The position numbers and the translations under genes were made by a program. This document shows positions 1-13,200 of a stretch of 64,000 bases of DNA, piece after piece. How positions within the stretch are numbered: the stretch's first letter is position 1; the number at the start of each line of letters is the position of its first letter. Source of the stretch: Lichenostomus cassidix (taxonomy: Eukaryota; Chordata; Aves; Passeriformes; Meliphagidae); contig CM039193.1 of NCBI GenBank assembly GCA_008360975.2, forward strand, positions 8,298,501 through 8,362,500, read 5' to 3'. Under the pieces are notes generated by a model, which had not been told where the DNA came from, made no database searches, and worked only from the letters and a program-made list of their open reading frames with translations.

Positions 1-1073
1 TAAAGACTGAGGACTTTTCTGCTTTGTGGGAAGAAGTGGTTGGATTTTTTTAATGACTATGTATCAGACCATACCCCTGAAGTTGCTGTTAATTCAAAAT
101 CCACTAAATTTAAATTATTTTTCTTCAGTGTAATTTCAATTAGTTGGTGTCAGACTAGTAAAGTATTGCAGGATTAAAATGTGCATTAATGTACACCAAG
201 TTAAATTCAACCCGAAGATGAACTTCAGTTATGTATTTTAATTTAGATAATAAAGCATGAATCAGAGATCTGTCTAAATGCTCTGATCAGTTATAATGAC
301 AAAATATTTTAATAACCTTAATGCTTGACCAACCTTAAAGAGTAGATCTGTATTTCTTAGTGCATCTGAATACATATCTGTCTCCCTTAAATGGTTATCT
401 GCCTTTTTATCATTGCTTTTGCTTAAAGGAGGGAGCATGCTGCTTTTAGTGATTAGATAGATCTTTTACATGACTCTGATAGTTCAACTTACACTGTATA
501 CACAAGCTAATCATTATTATCAGCATGATGGGTTGTGAATCAGGATATAATAAGTCGTTTGTTCCATCAGAAGGACATAGTTTGCATTTTCACATGCTAG
601 CTTTCTGTATTTTATTCTTACAAATTATTATATTTTTCAACCTCAGCGCTTGAAATTTCAGTTATAATTAAATACTGAATTTTTCAGTCCATTGCTTGGT
701 GTCTTCAAAACAAGTATTGCTTTCCTTCCAAAATTTCAGATTTAAGAGCTGAATGGTAATGTATGCACCTAATTTTTTTCCAAAAAATATTTGGTATTTG
801 GCAATTAAAAGCTAAGTTTCTACCTTGACTTTATAAGGAAATGAGGCATGTAGAATCATTATGTTTTAGTATTCTTCTCCCTTAAAACTTCAACCATTGG
901 TCAGCTAGATTTTACACATGAGTAGTCATATCAAATATACTACCAATAGATTGCAAATTGAATGAATTTCAAATTGCTGCATTTCTCCTCAAGGCCATTG
1001 TGTTTATTTGTATAGAAGGTGTGTTATCCTCAGCTCCTGGGGTTTACTAATGAGTATTGTTTCTTTTTTCTAG
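1..1073 (+). other. CFAP20DC: CFAP20DC intron (3' part)
   Basis: This is AT-rich intronic sequence ahead of the first exon in the window. It ends in a pyrimidine-rich acceptor (ttcttttttctag) at 1073. I looked for the preceding CFAP20-domain exon and did not find one. No open frame of note or repeat was recognised. Confidence 0.7.
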
Positions 1074-1230
1074 TGGTGCAATATGTGCATTGACTTGGTA
1101 GCATTCACCAGTGGAATATTCAGAGGAGCTGTGTTCCGGTCTTTGGATGGAATTATTGTTTCAGCTAACTGTAAGCTAAGAAAGATCTTCACTTTAAAAT
1201 CCAAGCCTCAAGATACAGCTGAGGGAGATG
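1074..1230 (+). CDS. CFAP20DC: CFAP20DC exon A: C-terminal half of the CFAP20-like domain
   Basis: The exon enters in phase 0 with TGG TGC AAT and encodes 52 codons plus one base. The acceptor is ttctag at 1073 and the donor is ATG/gtgtgt after 1230. The peptide has the pattern [12 protein letters not shown], then [12 protein letters not shown] and [10 protein letters not shown], which is the signature of the last strands of the CFAP20 domain: a tryptophan, then an aspartate-leucine strand, then a cysteine/arginine strand. This is the strongest homology anchor in the window. A stop codon follows soon after the donor, so the splice is needed. Confidence 0.92.
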
Positions 1231-4200
1231 GTGTGTTTTAATTACTATGTAGCCTTAATCATAAACTGTTCGTATTACAAAATCAAAAGCTTCTTATTCG
1301 TCAGATTGGCAATTGGAAAGATTACATGATTTCATGAAAATTAAAGTGATAGTACAGCATATTAAGTTTGCTAGTGCTGGACTTAAGGCAACTAATTAAA
1401 TACACGTGTACTTGTGTGTTTTAAACGCTGAATTTCTTAGAAGTATTTTCTTGAAGAAATTCTGGCAAGATTTACCAAGTAGAGATCTTGTTTTAATAAG
1501 ACTGTCTTACACTGATAGAAATGAGGTTTTGGTCAAGAACAGAGTATCTGAAAGAAAAGAGAAATACTTAAAGCAGCAACATTTGCTGTTTGTTTTCTTA
1601 ATTTTGGACATTAGCAGCTGATGAAAGATTTCTTTTTAAAATAATCCAGGCTAAATTGTATCAAAACATTTTATGCAACAGAGCTATGAAACTATCATAA
1701 ACACCTCAGATCTTATGTCCATTTATCCTAATGTGTCCTTGTTTATTGGGAAAATTATATTGGTGGTGATCTGAAAAATTAGAAGTTTTTTTGTAATAGA
1801 TCAGTATATTGGTCAAAGTTCACCAGTCTCCAGACTCACATCATATTCCTGAATCATCATTTTCCAAGGGATAGAGCTTCATTTCTCACTGGTATTTGCA
1901 GTAATAGAGGAGAAATTTCAAAAGCACAGCTGGCACTTTCTTATTTTAAAGGCACCCTAGGAATAGCTCAGCTTCAGTTTCATTGAAATTTTCATTTTGT
2001 GGCTTTTAAGGAATTTACCTGAAAAAAAGACTGGTTTCAGATGGAGTGATCATTAGCAGTATTGTAAGTGTAACAAAATGTATCTTCAATTTGGAAACAC
2101 TAAACCAGTTGGGGAGAGCAAGCAAACCTTGTGATTACTCCTCTGATTTTTTGTTGGTAAGATTGGGAAAAAAAAATTAATTAAAATATGTCTTCGGAGA
2201 GAATATGGTAAATTCTCAGCAGGAATGTGCAGTTAGAGCTCTCACTGGCATTCATTTAATTTAATTCCATTGGTGCATTGTTTTCTCCCTTCCATTCTAA
2301 ACAGTTTCTGAAATGTGCTTAGATATTCTAAATGAGTTCCAAAATTCTAAAATGTAGTTAACATAATGAGTCGACAGCTTTAATAAACTGTATGCATAGT
2401 AAAATATTACACTTTTAATTACTTCATTATCAATTCTATGATTATTACACAGCTGGTGGGCATCAGTACTTTCAGTATGCTTATGAATTTCCTTATCTAG
2501 GCAATTCATAGAATCATGGAATTGTTTAGGTTGGAAAAGACCTTTAAGGTCATTGAGTCCAACTGTTAACCCAGCACTGCCAAGGCCACCACTAACCCTA
2601 AGAACCACATCCACATGGCTTTTAATACTGCCAGGAATGGTGACTCCACTGCTTCCCTGTTCCAGTGCGTGACAACCCCTTTATGAAGAAATTGTTTCTA
2701 CAAGTATCTGATCTAAACCTCCTCTGGCACGACTTGCAGCCATTTCCTCTTGTGTTGCTGCTTGTAACCTGGGAGGAGACACTGACACTCACCTCTCCAG
2801 GGTCTCCCTTCAGCCTCCTTTTCTCCAGGCTGAACAACCCGAGTTTCCTCAGCTGCTCCTCCAAACTTGCTCTCTAGACTCACCTTAAATTTTCATTCCA
2901 GCTGAAGGTTTGGCTGAATTAAAATGTTTCTATACTTCATAACCAATTACAGAAAAACAATAGTAAGGTTTTTTGTTATTATTAATTAAGTTTCAGACAG
3001 GGCAGCTTGGAAAACTGAACAACAACTAACACATCAAAATGTTATCAGCACTGTTCTCATCCCAAATCCAAAACACAGCACTCTACCAGCTACTGGGAAG
3101 AAAATTAAAGCTTTCTTAAAGCAGAAACCAGGACAAGGGTCAAGTTCTTTGCTTCAACCTCCTTAGTGTGGTGGAAGTAATGATTTCAAAGTGCAATGAG
3201 TGTGCTCTCTTTTCAAGTAGCAAGTATACAATATGTTTTGAATTTTTAAAATTATAAGAAATGCAAAGGAGAAACCACTTATACTAAGAAATCATTTCTG
3301 TATGAGATCATTGAGATAGAAGAGGAAATAATTCATCTTTTCTGCCCCATGATACTGAGGCATACAAGCTTAAGCTATACCTAGTTTCTTGTTTCCATAG
3401 TGATCCAGAAGTTATATATGGGGTTTTATCACTAAGTATTGTCCAACAGTGATAAATAATGTACTGGCTTGGCAAAAAAAAATGGTTGAAAAAATATGTC
3501 TATTACTGGAATACAACATGGGACTCTTGAATTTTTTTATTCGAATCTCAATACTTGATCCATTATTTGTGTTTGGGTTTCGGGTTATGTTTTCCTCTTC
3601 TTATCTTTGGGAAATAAGTTAATGTTCATTAACTTTCATTATATTCAAGTCTTCTAAAATTTGAAATGATTTTGCATTGTCACATCAGGAATGGTTCTGA
3701 CATGGATTCCTTTCTTTGTAGAGAGCAGCTTTCATGAACTCAGTTTATACTGATTATCAAAGGGAAAGCAGAGATAATCACCTCACATTCTACTAGTATC
3801 TGGTGTCACAACAATACATAGGTTGACAGCTTTTTAGTTTATCATGAAAGGGTAATGGTGTCCAAAGTTTGGAATTAAAGCTTGTAAAATTCTTTATTTG
3901 CATATATGGGACTTCTTTGCTACTTAAGTCCCACTGATAAAAATACCATATTTAACTGTTCATTTTAAATTAAAATCACTATATCTGTGTTAGAATTAAA
4001 GCTGACATGTAATAAAAATTAACAAAATGTATTTTGTGATTTTTTTGCTTGTTCACTTGCCAAATTAAAGAAGCTGATTTTCTATGGCTATTCCAGCCAT
4101 TAGTATATATTTCTTTAACTGTATTCAAAATTTTTGACCTAAAAATATACACAATATAATTTTAAAATTTACAATAAAAAGTGACCATTTGCAGCAATTT

Positions 4201-7200
4201 TTTCAAATTACCATAATCGATTCAATTTTTATAGCCATATGGACTAAAGTATATGTAATCTACCAAATAATGTAAGTCAAATTTAATTCCATCGTGTCAT
4301 GAGTGAAGTAAAGCCCATGTGTTTTGATTCTAGGTACATGTGTTGTTATTCCTCAAACCTGCCAGCTCAATTCTGATGTTCCACAAGTTACACAATTGCT
4401 GAATCTAACTAAAATTCACAAGCCAGAAATAAAATGTGGGGGAAATACAGCACGAGAAACAGGTATTCTGTTGTATTGAAATACTGTGAATACAATCTAT
4501 ACAGTATGTGTACAAACAATTGATTGTTTTGTAAATGTCCATGTTGAGAGTTCCAGTGTCTTAAAATGAAACATGACAACTCCTGCACAGCTGTAGTGCC
4601 ACAAGCACATAGACACATGTCAGCTCTATAGTTTGAGATCTGTGTGCAGCCTGAATAATTCTAATTCAAGCATGAGATTTGTAACGATATTTGAGATGTC
4701 ATATGAATGTACACTGAAGCATTTTACAGTGACGTTGTTACACTTCTTTTTGAAGTATGTTCACATCAATGAAACTCTTCTGGAAATATGACCATGCAGT
4801 GTCCTCAGCTTATACTCTGAAAAGGAAAATCTTGTCTTACTGGTATCTTGGAGTTATTTGAATGTTTCTGCAAGCTAAAAAATAATAAACCATATAATTT
4901 AGACTTTGGCACCATTGCTTAGAAGAGATTTATTTAAGAAGCTGGGCAGTTGTGTGCTACAATACAAGCTATTGCCTTGGATAAAAGCTAAGAGAATGCA
5001 AAGAGAGGATTAAATTAAAAATTATTGTTACAGCTGAAGGCTAACAGCAGGAGACTTCAAAAGTTTTTTGTTCTAGTCTCTGTATTGTTTTATAGTTATG
5101 AATAATCTCAACAGAGAAATTAATAACAGGGGAGCAAAATTCTGTTATGATACAGATACTAGTTTAATAAAGAGTGGGACTTCAGAGAGTTTTGAGGTTG
5201 TGAGATGGGCAATCCCATATTTACTTTTTCCTGAAAAACAGAGCAGGTAACATGCAGGAAACATTATAGTTTTCAAAGCAAGATTTTCAGTTTACTGGTT
5301 TTATATCTTATGGCCACTGTGTTGAAAAGTTATGGTCTAGGGACCACTGTACAAGATAAATGTGTAACATGATATCATGTAAAATCTAGTTTTGCTAAAT
5401 GCAGAGGATTGTACATTGGGGAGGAATGATAACTACAGTTAAGCTTTAAAATATCAAAATTAAATGACTCAGAGAAGGAAGGTTATCATCACCATAGATA
5501 CAGCCCTGTAGAATTTTCAGATTTTAATATGTTTTTAAAAACTAAGTAGCAGGAAATTCAAATTCATATGAAATGAAAAAAGGTATCAAACCTTTAAATC
5601 ATTTTTGCATTATTATCTGAAATACTTTATACATTATCAGTTAAACCATCTCAGAAAATAACGTACAGACCAAGAAATCGTTCAGGGAGAAGCAGCATGA
5701 ATGAAAAACTCTCACATGAGATACGCTGAAAACATAAAAAATTGATATAAGGACATTTATGAAGTAACCAGTGGTACAAAGGAAGTTCAATAAAACCTGC
5801 TTTTCTTATCTCATGGCACAAAAACAAGATATGATTTGATGTGATGCAGTTGAAAATTAAAAACTCAGAAAATGCCATGTTACACAGACTATGGTTAAAA
5901 TATGGAATCTACTGCTAAAAGAAGCTGGCAAAAAATTGGTATCATTCCAAAATCAGTTGGCAATTTGTATGGGTAATGGCAATGTTGTATATAGCAGCAG
6001 TAAAAATGTGAAGAGAAAATTTAATCTTATACTTCCAAGGTTTTCCAGCCATACTCTAAGTACTGTGTTGAAGGCAGATGATTCCAAAAATCCGTACTGA
6101 ATTATCTTGTTCTATTTCTGAAGCACTTGGATTTGGCCTTTGAAACGGAATGTTGGGGAGATTATTGGCCTGTTCTAGACTAGCACTTCATGTGTTGTTA
6201 TGTTTAAGTTGGCATGTCTGTTTGAATAAGATCTTTAAGCCAAGAATCAGCAGAAACTGAATTGCAGATACAAATGCCAAGATGTGGAATTGCTTAAATA
6301 GACTTGGGTCAGACAACTGAGAGCTTTTTACTGAAGCTGCTGTTTGCTTTAAAACTGTGTATTGCTTCCTACCTGCAGTAGAGTCAACAGCAGAATTTTA
6401 CTAAGGCAAATATATTTACAGCCCTTATTGTCTTGATTCAAAATACTGATTATCTCTTCAAAGCAATTTTGTTAAGAGACAGATCATTATTAAAGAACAG
6501 CAGTAGAGAGAGACATAGGTTATTTATGTTCATTATTGGAAATCTGCTGTTGCAAAATTATTCATAAGCAGTAGTGGTTTTCACAGAACCATGTTCTGTG
6601 AAATTCATAAAAAGAATGAAATAAAATTTTCAGCTATTGACAAGTTTCTTTGTAGATGAAGAAGATCAGGGGGGTTTAATCAGTTTTTTGTGTTTTGAAG
6701 ACATCAGCTAAGATTCCAATGAGGAAATAAATCGATGTAGAAAAAAACCCAATATTTTTCACTAGTATGTCACTACATTTCATTGATTAGAATTCTAAAC
6801 ATACCAAAAATGTTATTTCCTTATGCCCAGGATATTACTGGGTTTGTAAATTCAGTTGCATGTACACATAATTGATCTGTACCCCTTCTTAAAAAAAAAA
6901 ATTATTCTGTGAATCCATTTGCAACAGTAAACATCCTGGAATATGTGCAAGCACTTCTTAAAAATGAGAGTTATAATGAATTTTAAAATGAAGTGCTCTG
7001 ATTCATGTCCTTCATGGAGAACTGATAATTTCACTCTTCTTAAAATGTTGGTTTAACTGTTATTTTTAGCTTAATCTGGAGAAGTGCATACACTTCTTAT
7101 TGCTAGAACTTAGGAAAACATGCAGGTGAAATCTCTCTCTTTAGGCACCCTCTTTCCTTTGTTCTTTTGTTCCATTATTGTTGGCTTCTGAAGAAGACAC

Positions 7201-10200
7201 AAAGCTAAAGCTTTGGTTTAACCCATAAAATAGTTGCAATGTCTTCCTGAAGTATGTCATTTTCCCCTTCTTCTGAGTCATATGATCATACTACAACAGG
7301 GTGGTAGAACATCTTTGGGGAAAGAAGTAGGACTGAAGTAGTTTCAAAGTGATCTGAGAAAGCAAATTAGATAAAGAACCCATTTCCTACACATCTTCAT
7401 CGCTGTAGCCAATGTTAGAAGTGGTGCTGTAGGTAAGGAAGATAGATTTTTATTCCACTGGGTTTAGGACTTTGTCAGCCTTGAGGATTCTCATCTTTAG
7501 TATTTGAATTCAGTGAATAATCGTTTCCACCATTTCTGTTACAATGCTCTGGAAATCCAGGTGCCAAGTATTGACCTAAGGAACAAGGTTACAGAGAATG
7601 ATAACTGCTGGTTAAGGTTAAGACTATACCATCTCATGAAGCTCCAAAGAAAAATAAACTTTGAGAACAACCTTGATAATATCCAGAGTTTCTTGAAAAT
7701 ACTTTGTACACTTCATATCTTCTTCTTTTCCCAGAATATGAAAAAACAACTCATAAAGATTTCATCATCTGCACTAAGTGGCCAATGCTGGTGCTCTCTC
7801 TCAATATACCTCATTAGCAAAGGCAATCTTTGTCCTACAGCAACTGAAATGAATAGTAGGGGGCTTGAATTTTTGCTTAGAGTAAGACCCTTCATATATA
7901 TCATTCAGCTTTTTTATTTTGCTAGCAACTACCATTTTTATAAGGGAAAATAATACTGTTAGAGTATTATTGCCCTACAAGTAGTCAAGCCAAAATTCTG
8001 TTGTAAAGATGGATTATAAATTTGCCTTTGAAATAGCAGAGGAAACTCTGTGATCCAATTTCTCAGTGACTATATTCAAAAATAAATACTTCTTGGCTGG
8101 ATTGTCAAAATATGAGTGAGTGTAAAATTTAAATGAGTAAAATAGTGTGAATGATGCATCTAAGCAGAAGAAATTAATGTTCACTTAAAACAAGACTCAG
8201 GTTTTACCATCTGGACTACAAAGATATATAGCCCTTAGGAATATATAGTAAAGTAATTAATAATAACATCCCTCACCTGCATGAAGATGAAATGTCTTCA
8301 GTTTAAGGCTTAATCTTTTTTTTAATCCCATTTTCTGAACGTAGCATGTGTTTCTCCAGACATGGTTTTCAAATTTAAGAAGTTGGCCTACTGAAAGTTG
8401 GAAGTTTTGGTATGTTTAAGTACATTTTAATTGGAAAATGTTCTTTTAATCCACTAAACTTTTTGTTTATTTGATAATCAAAAGCCCAAATTATTTTTAG
8501 TATCATCCACTTTTAATTATACATATTATTTCATTATGTTATCAACACACTGTTATGTGTAGATGTAGGTAATTAATTGCAGTCAATTAATGTGGTCATT
8601 AAGAGAGATTTTAATGCAAATCAGCTTTTCTAATTGGAGCTAACAACATCCCAAGGTAGCCAGCAAAAAGAAATTGATGTTAAACCAAGACAGGTCATCT
8701 GATCTTATGAAATGGCAGCTGTTAGCAGCAACCAAATGTCACATCAGGAAAAAGGGAGGCAGGTAATGGCAGCAAGTAGCATCTTCTGTGCTTATTAGTA
8801 CAGTAAATTATGATATTGGTGTCTAATGCATGATCTGTTTTTCATTTCCTTGATGACACTGTAAATAAAGCTGATCCTGAAATAAAGTTATGAAAAATGC
8901 TTAGGGGAATGGACAAAATGCTTTGTTTCTACTTTATTGCTTTATGAAGGTGTCAAATCTCCAAAGTGAGATAGCAATTTAACACTGAAGTTGTAGCAAG
9001 AAAATATCTTTGGACATTGTAAGTATTAAATATAAATTAATGTGAAGATACCATTTTTGTCAGCTCTGAAAAGGAGGATTCACTGACGGTCTTGGAGAAT
9101 TATAAAAGAGGAAAATAGATAGTACATGAAGCTCTGCAACCCTGTTGGTGAAATTAATGTGTAACCATTTTACTGTCCTTCCTTTTTAATTTTTTCAGAA
9201 CATTCACCTGCATTCCATGTTTACTTTTTGTTTGTCTTGAAGACTGTTTGGCAATTTCTGTGCTTTAAAAGACTTACAAAAATAAATCTACAGTTTAACC
9301 AGTAAAAAAAAAAGAAATAGTGAAAAGGGTAGAACATTTTAGCAGCAATAGTGTGTTTGCAATATTAGGGCTCAGCCAGGTAATACAGTAGATTCAATAA
9401 TTTCAAAAAGCAAGCTACACGGAAATAATGTGACTGATACCTTGACAGTCTTGCCTCAGGTTTTTTGTGTTATTATTTATTTATTCCGTTATTTATTAAT
9501 TAGAGTTCTTTTTTCTTCCTGTCAGAAGTTAGGTTTTCATTGAAGTTCTAAAGAAATCCTGCAAACCAATTTTTTTTTTTGTTTATAAATAACCCACTTT
9601 TAAATAAATCTCCAAAGCAAGAAGATTAGAAATATGTCTCTATAATAGACCAAACGTTTCTTGCTGATATGTTGACACACTTTCATAAAATGTGCATTTG
9701 CTATTCCTATATTTCTAGGAATTGCACTTTAAAGCAGCATAATTTTTATATATGTTTAGTATTCATAGTTCTTTTCATTGATTTAAAAAAAATACTACTT
9801 TTTATTGTTTCTAAGTATTGTAATTTTTTTTAACTATTACTTTTCTTAACTTAGGTAGCTTGGTTAATAGAGGCCAAGGCAAGGTGTGGAGCAGTAAAAC
9901 TCAACATGTATCACATATTGCATTTGGGTCAAAGATCCTTGGGCCACCTCCATCTTCAAACAGAAGAGCCAATACAAAGGTATCTGGAAAGGTAAAAAGG
10001 GCTAAATTCCAGCAGCACTGTTGGCACTTTTGCAAAGGAAGAGATTGACAAAGAGGAGTTACACTAAAGGTTTATTTCAGAGGCTGTTTCCAGAGAACTG
10101 TGGGAGGTCATGGACCTCCAGTGCGAGATCCTGTAACATCCAGTAGAGGGCAAGGAAAAATCTTGGGTGGCTCCAGCACAGGGCCAGTTTGTTGATCCCA

Positions 10201-13200
10201 CAGGAGAGAAGGCTAAGGGGGAATCTAATGAATGCAGGGCTGTAGAGAAGCCAGGCCTCTTCTAAGAGGTGCCCTGAAAGGCCAAGAGCCGCGAGCCCTG
10301 ATTGCAGGGAGGCCCTGCCTGAATGTAGCAGTGAAGAGTTTCAGTACTGCAACAGGGTCATGGAGAGATTGGGGGATTTCAAAACTTCTAAAGATGACAA
10401 AACTTGATTCAAACAGGCTGATCTAATTTCAGCATCAAACCTAAAGATGCCTCTTTCTACTGAAATTACTCTGTGATTTCTTATCATTCTTATTTTTCTG
10501 CATTTTTTGTTTTAGACTGCTGAAATTTCCATGTGTGTGTGTGTAAATATTTTTCCCTACTGTAAGAGCTATAATGAAGAGCAGAAATTACATTTCAGTG
10601 TGCTCTGATGCCTTACAATAGCTCATGTGATGCTGTCACTTACAATGCCAGGGAAAACACCTGGTCCCAGTCTGCCAGCAACGAATATGCAGGTTTTTGA
10701 AATCTGATCAGGACTACAGTTCTCAGTTTAACACCAAGAAAAATGATACAGCCAAAGGAAGTAGACTGTTGTGTAGGAAGTCAGTTGAAAGTCAAGATGT
10801 AAAATGATACTCCTTTCTGCAAAGAAGAAAAGACTCCAGAGGTCTAGAATAACTACAAGTTTTAGGTTTTTTATTCTGCTAGTGAATTTTTTTTCTTTGT
10901 CTTGTTCCATTCACTCAGTGAATAAAAAACCTGCCTGTTATTTGGCTGTAAAGATTGAAGATAGCACACTGAATAGAGCCTACAATGAAGTTTCTTGAAA
11001 AGATAGTTAAAAATTATTTAGAATTTTGTATTTTAAAAAAGACGTGTAATTCAAAATGTGTGTTTACCTTTGAGCATTTTGAAAGCTGTTACATTTTTGT
11101 CTTTCATTAAGAAATAATGTCTTTCAAGGTAACAAAGACCTCAGGTAGCAAAACATCATGCCAACTTCAAAATTCAGGAATGCCAACTGAACCCATGCCA
11201 GATATTGAGAGATTGAAGCTATCACTCTTGCCTTGCAGTAGTATTTTAGATCAAGGAGGCAAAAGCAATACTCTCCAAACAACTGCAAATGTATGTCAAA
11301 ATGGTAAGAGCATAAAGCAAATTATATGTAGAGTTCTCAAACTGCTAAAATTTTTGCATGATTATGCTTTTGGATCTAAGACTTAATTCTTTGTTTTTCT
11401 AATCCTTTATCTACTTAATTAATTACTGAAGACAAATTCATTAAATCATGATTTATTCTCCTATATGGGGGTGAATAAATGCTCATTCTCTCTGCAGCTA
11501 TTTGTATTGTGAATGTTGAGCCAGGGATCAGCACCTGCTGGCAGTAGCCACAATTTATACACATGCTCCTCTTTCCTCATGCTGTGAAAATAACTGAGCT
11601 GCTGCAGTGGTTCTTGACTGTTTTGCAGACTTTTGCAAGCCTGTTTTTTATCATTACTATGGTTTGCCCTTCTTTTTACTTCCATGTGGCTGCCATGTTC
11701 TGCTGCCCTGCAAGATTCCCGTGCTGTTTGGAAGATATTTGTATCCCAGTACAGTGCTCCACATGCACCCAATATGAGTCTTCACAAGCATTTCATTTCT
11801 GCATTGCATTCCAGACCCTGAAATTCAGATTCAGAAAACATCTGTGAGTAGAGGAGCAGATTTTCAGCTCACCTCACTACAAGTACCATCACCAGACAAG
11901 AACAGTCATAGAAGATTATCTCTAAAAAATTCAGCTGAACCCACATGGGAGATAACCAGTGGTATGGTTCTCGTTTTGTGTTATTTTACATTTCAGTTCT
12001 GTGTGGTGTGAGGGACTATCTGTTGTAAATTTCAAAGGACCCAAAAGCAGTTCACATAAAAAATAAATGTCTGTGTTGTGGGGGATTATGGAAATCAAGC
12101 ACCCTGCAACAAAATTGCTTTTGAGCATTGATAAAGATTTGCAGGATTAAGCAGAGTACCAGAGCAGTGAATGAATATAAAAAAGGAAAATTCCATGCTC
12201 TTATGATTAAAGGAAAAGTACTAAAAATAATTTATTCTTTAAATCCCTAATAAATTTAACACTGAAGACTCCAAATATGAAATGTACAAGAAATTTTACT
12301 TGTCCCACATAAGAGTTTAGAATATTAACTACAGTACCAATTTAATATCAAGGGGAGGGGGAGGATGTTTTGTTTATAAAGTTCAGTGGTGAATTATTTC
12401 TTTTCTTATTCACAGAAAGACAGCTTACATTTTGGGATTTTTCCCTTTCACACCTGTCTGTCAAAAGGTGTGGATTTTTTTTGTCATACAGTGTCAATCA
12501 ACTTGCTTTGCATGTGTCTGGGAAGTGCATTATTGTGGCAGAAGTAGCCCTTGTCTCTATGAAAAAGTAGTGCTACCTTCTATAAAAAGGTGTAGCCATC
12601 AATTTGAAAAGTGGTTGGACTGCTCAAATGTGCTCAAAATTAACCAACGAGATTTTCCTTCATATTGTGAGTGATTTCCATTCAGGGGATGTTTGGAAAT
12701 TTTTGTATACTATGGCAGTGTCAGTAATCCATAATTGCTGTTATGGGTTTCGTAATTTGACTGAAAGAGAATTGAGATGTTCAGGCAAATAGAGAATTCT
12801 TCAGGAGAATTTTTAGTTCCTTCCTATTTCCCTGGATTTTGAGAACTCTGGGGCAGGAATCACTGTGTTAACTTGCTCTTCATCTAGAACACCAGGGCCT
12901 CTTCTAGGCTCTGTTCTAGACTTCTTCCAAAGTGGGACCTGAGAGAAGAAATAAAATGAGTGAACATTGTTTGTGCCAATCTTAGTTATTCACTGCTGAA
13001 ACCTTCATTAAAATGTTAGGCTGCAATTAGAAGCTTTAGCATAAGTCTGACTGTGTAGAAGAGCTAATTAGATGTTAAGGTGATCATTCTTGCATTTATG
13101 TCGTTTGCTGCAATGTTGTGATTACATAGTAGTTTGCATATTTTGCTAAGAATGTACTCCAAATTATTTATTACAGTTGACATGGAAATTATGAGTTAAA

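Noticed and set aside
7504..7953. 149-codon plus-strand open frame in an intron
   Set aside because: It has no recognisable protein features and no splice link to the gene. One such frame is within chance over six frames of 64 kb.
9992..10430. Frame continuing past exon C and another at 10,232-10,426
   Set aside because: A strong donor ends exon C, and the second frame has no acceptor in a suitable phase.
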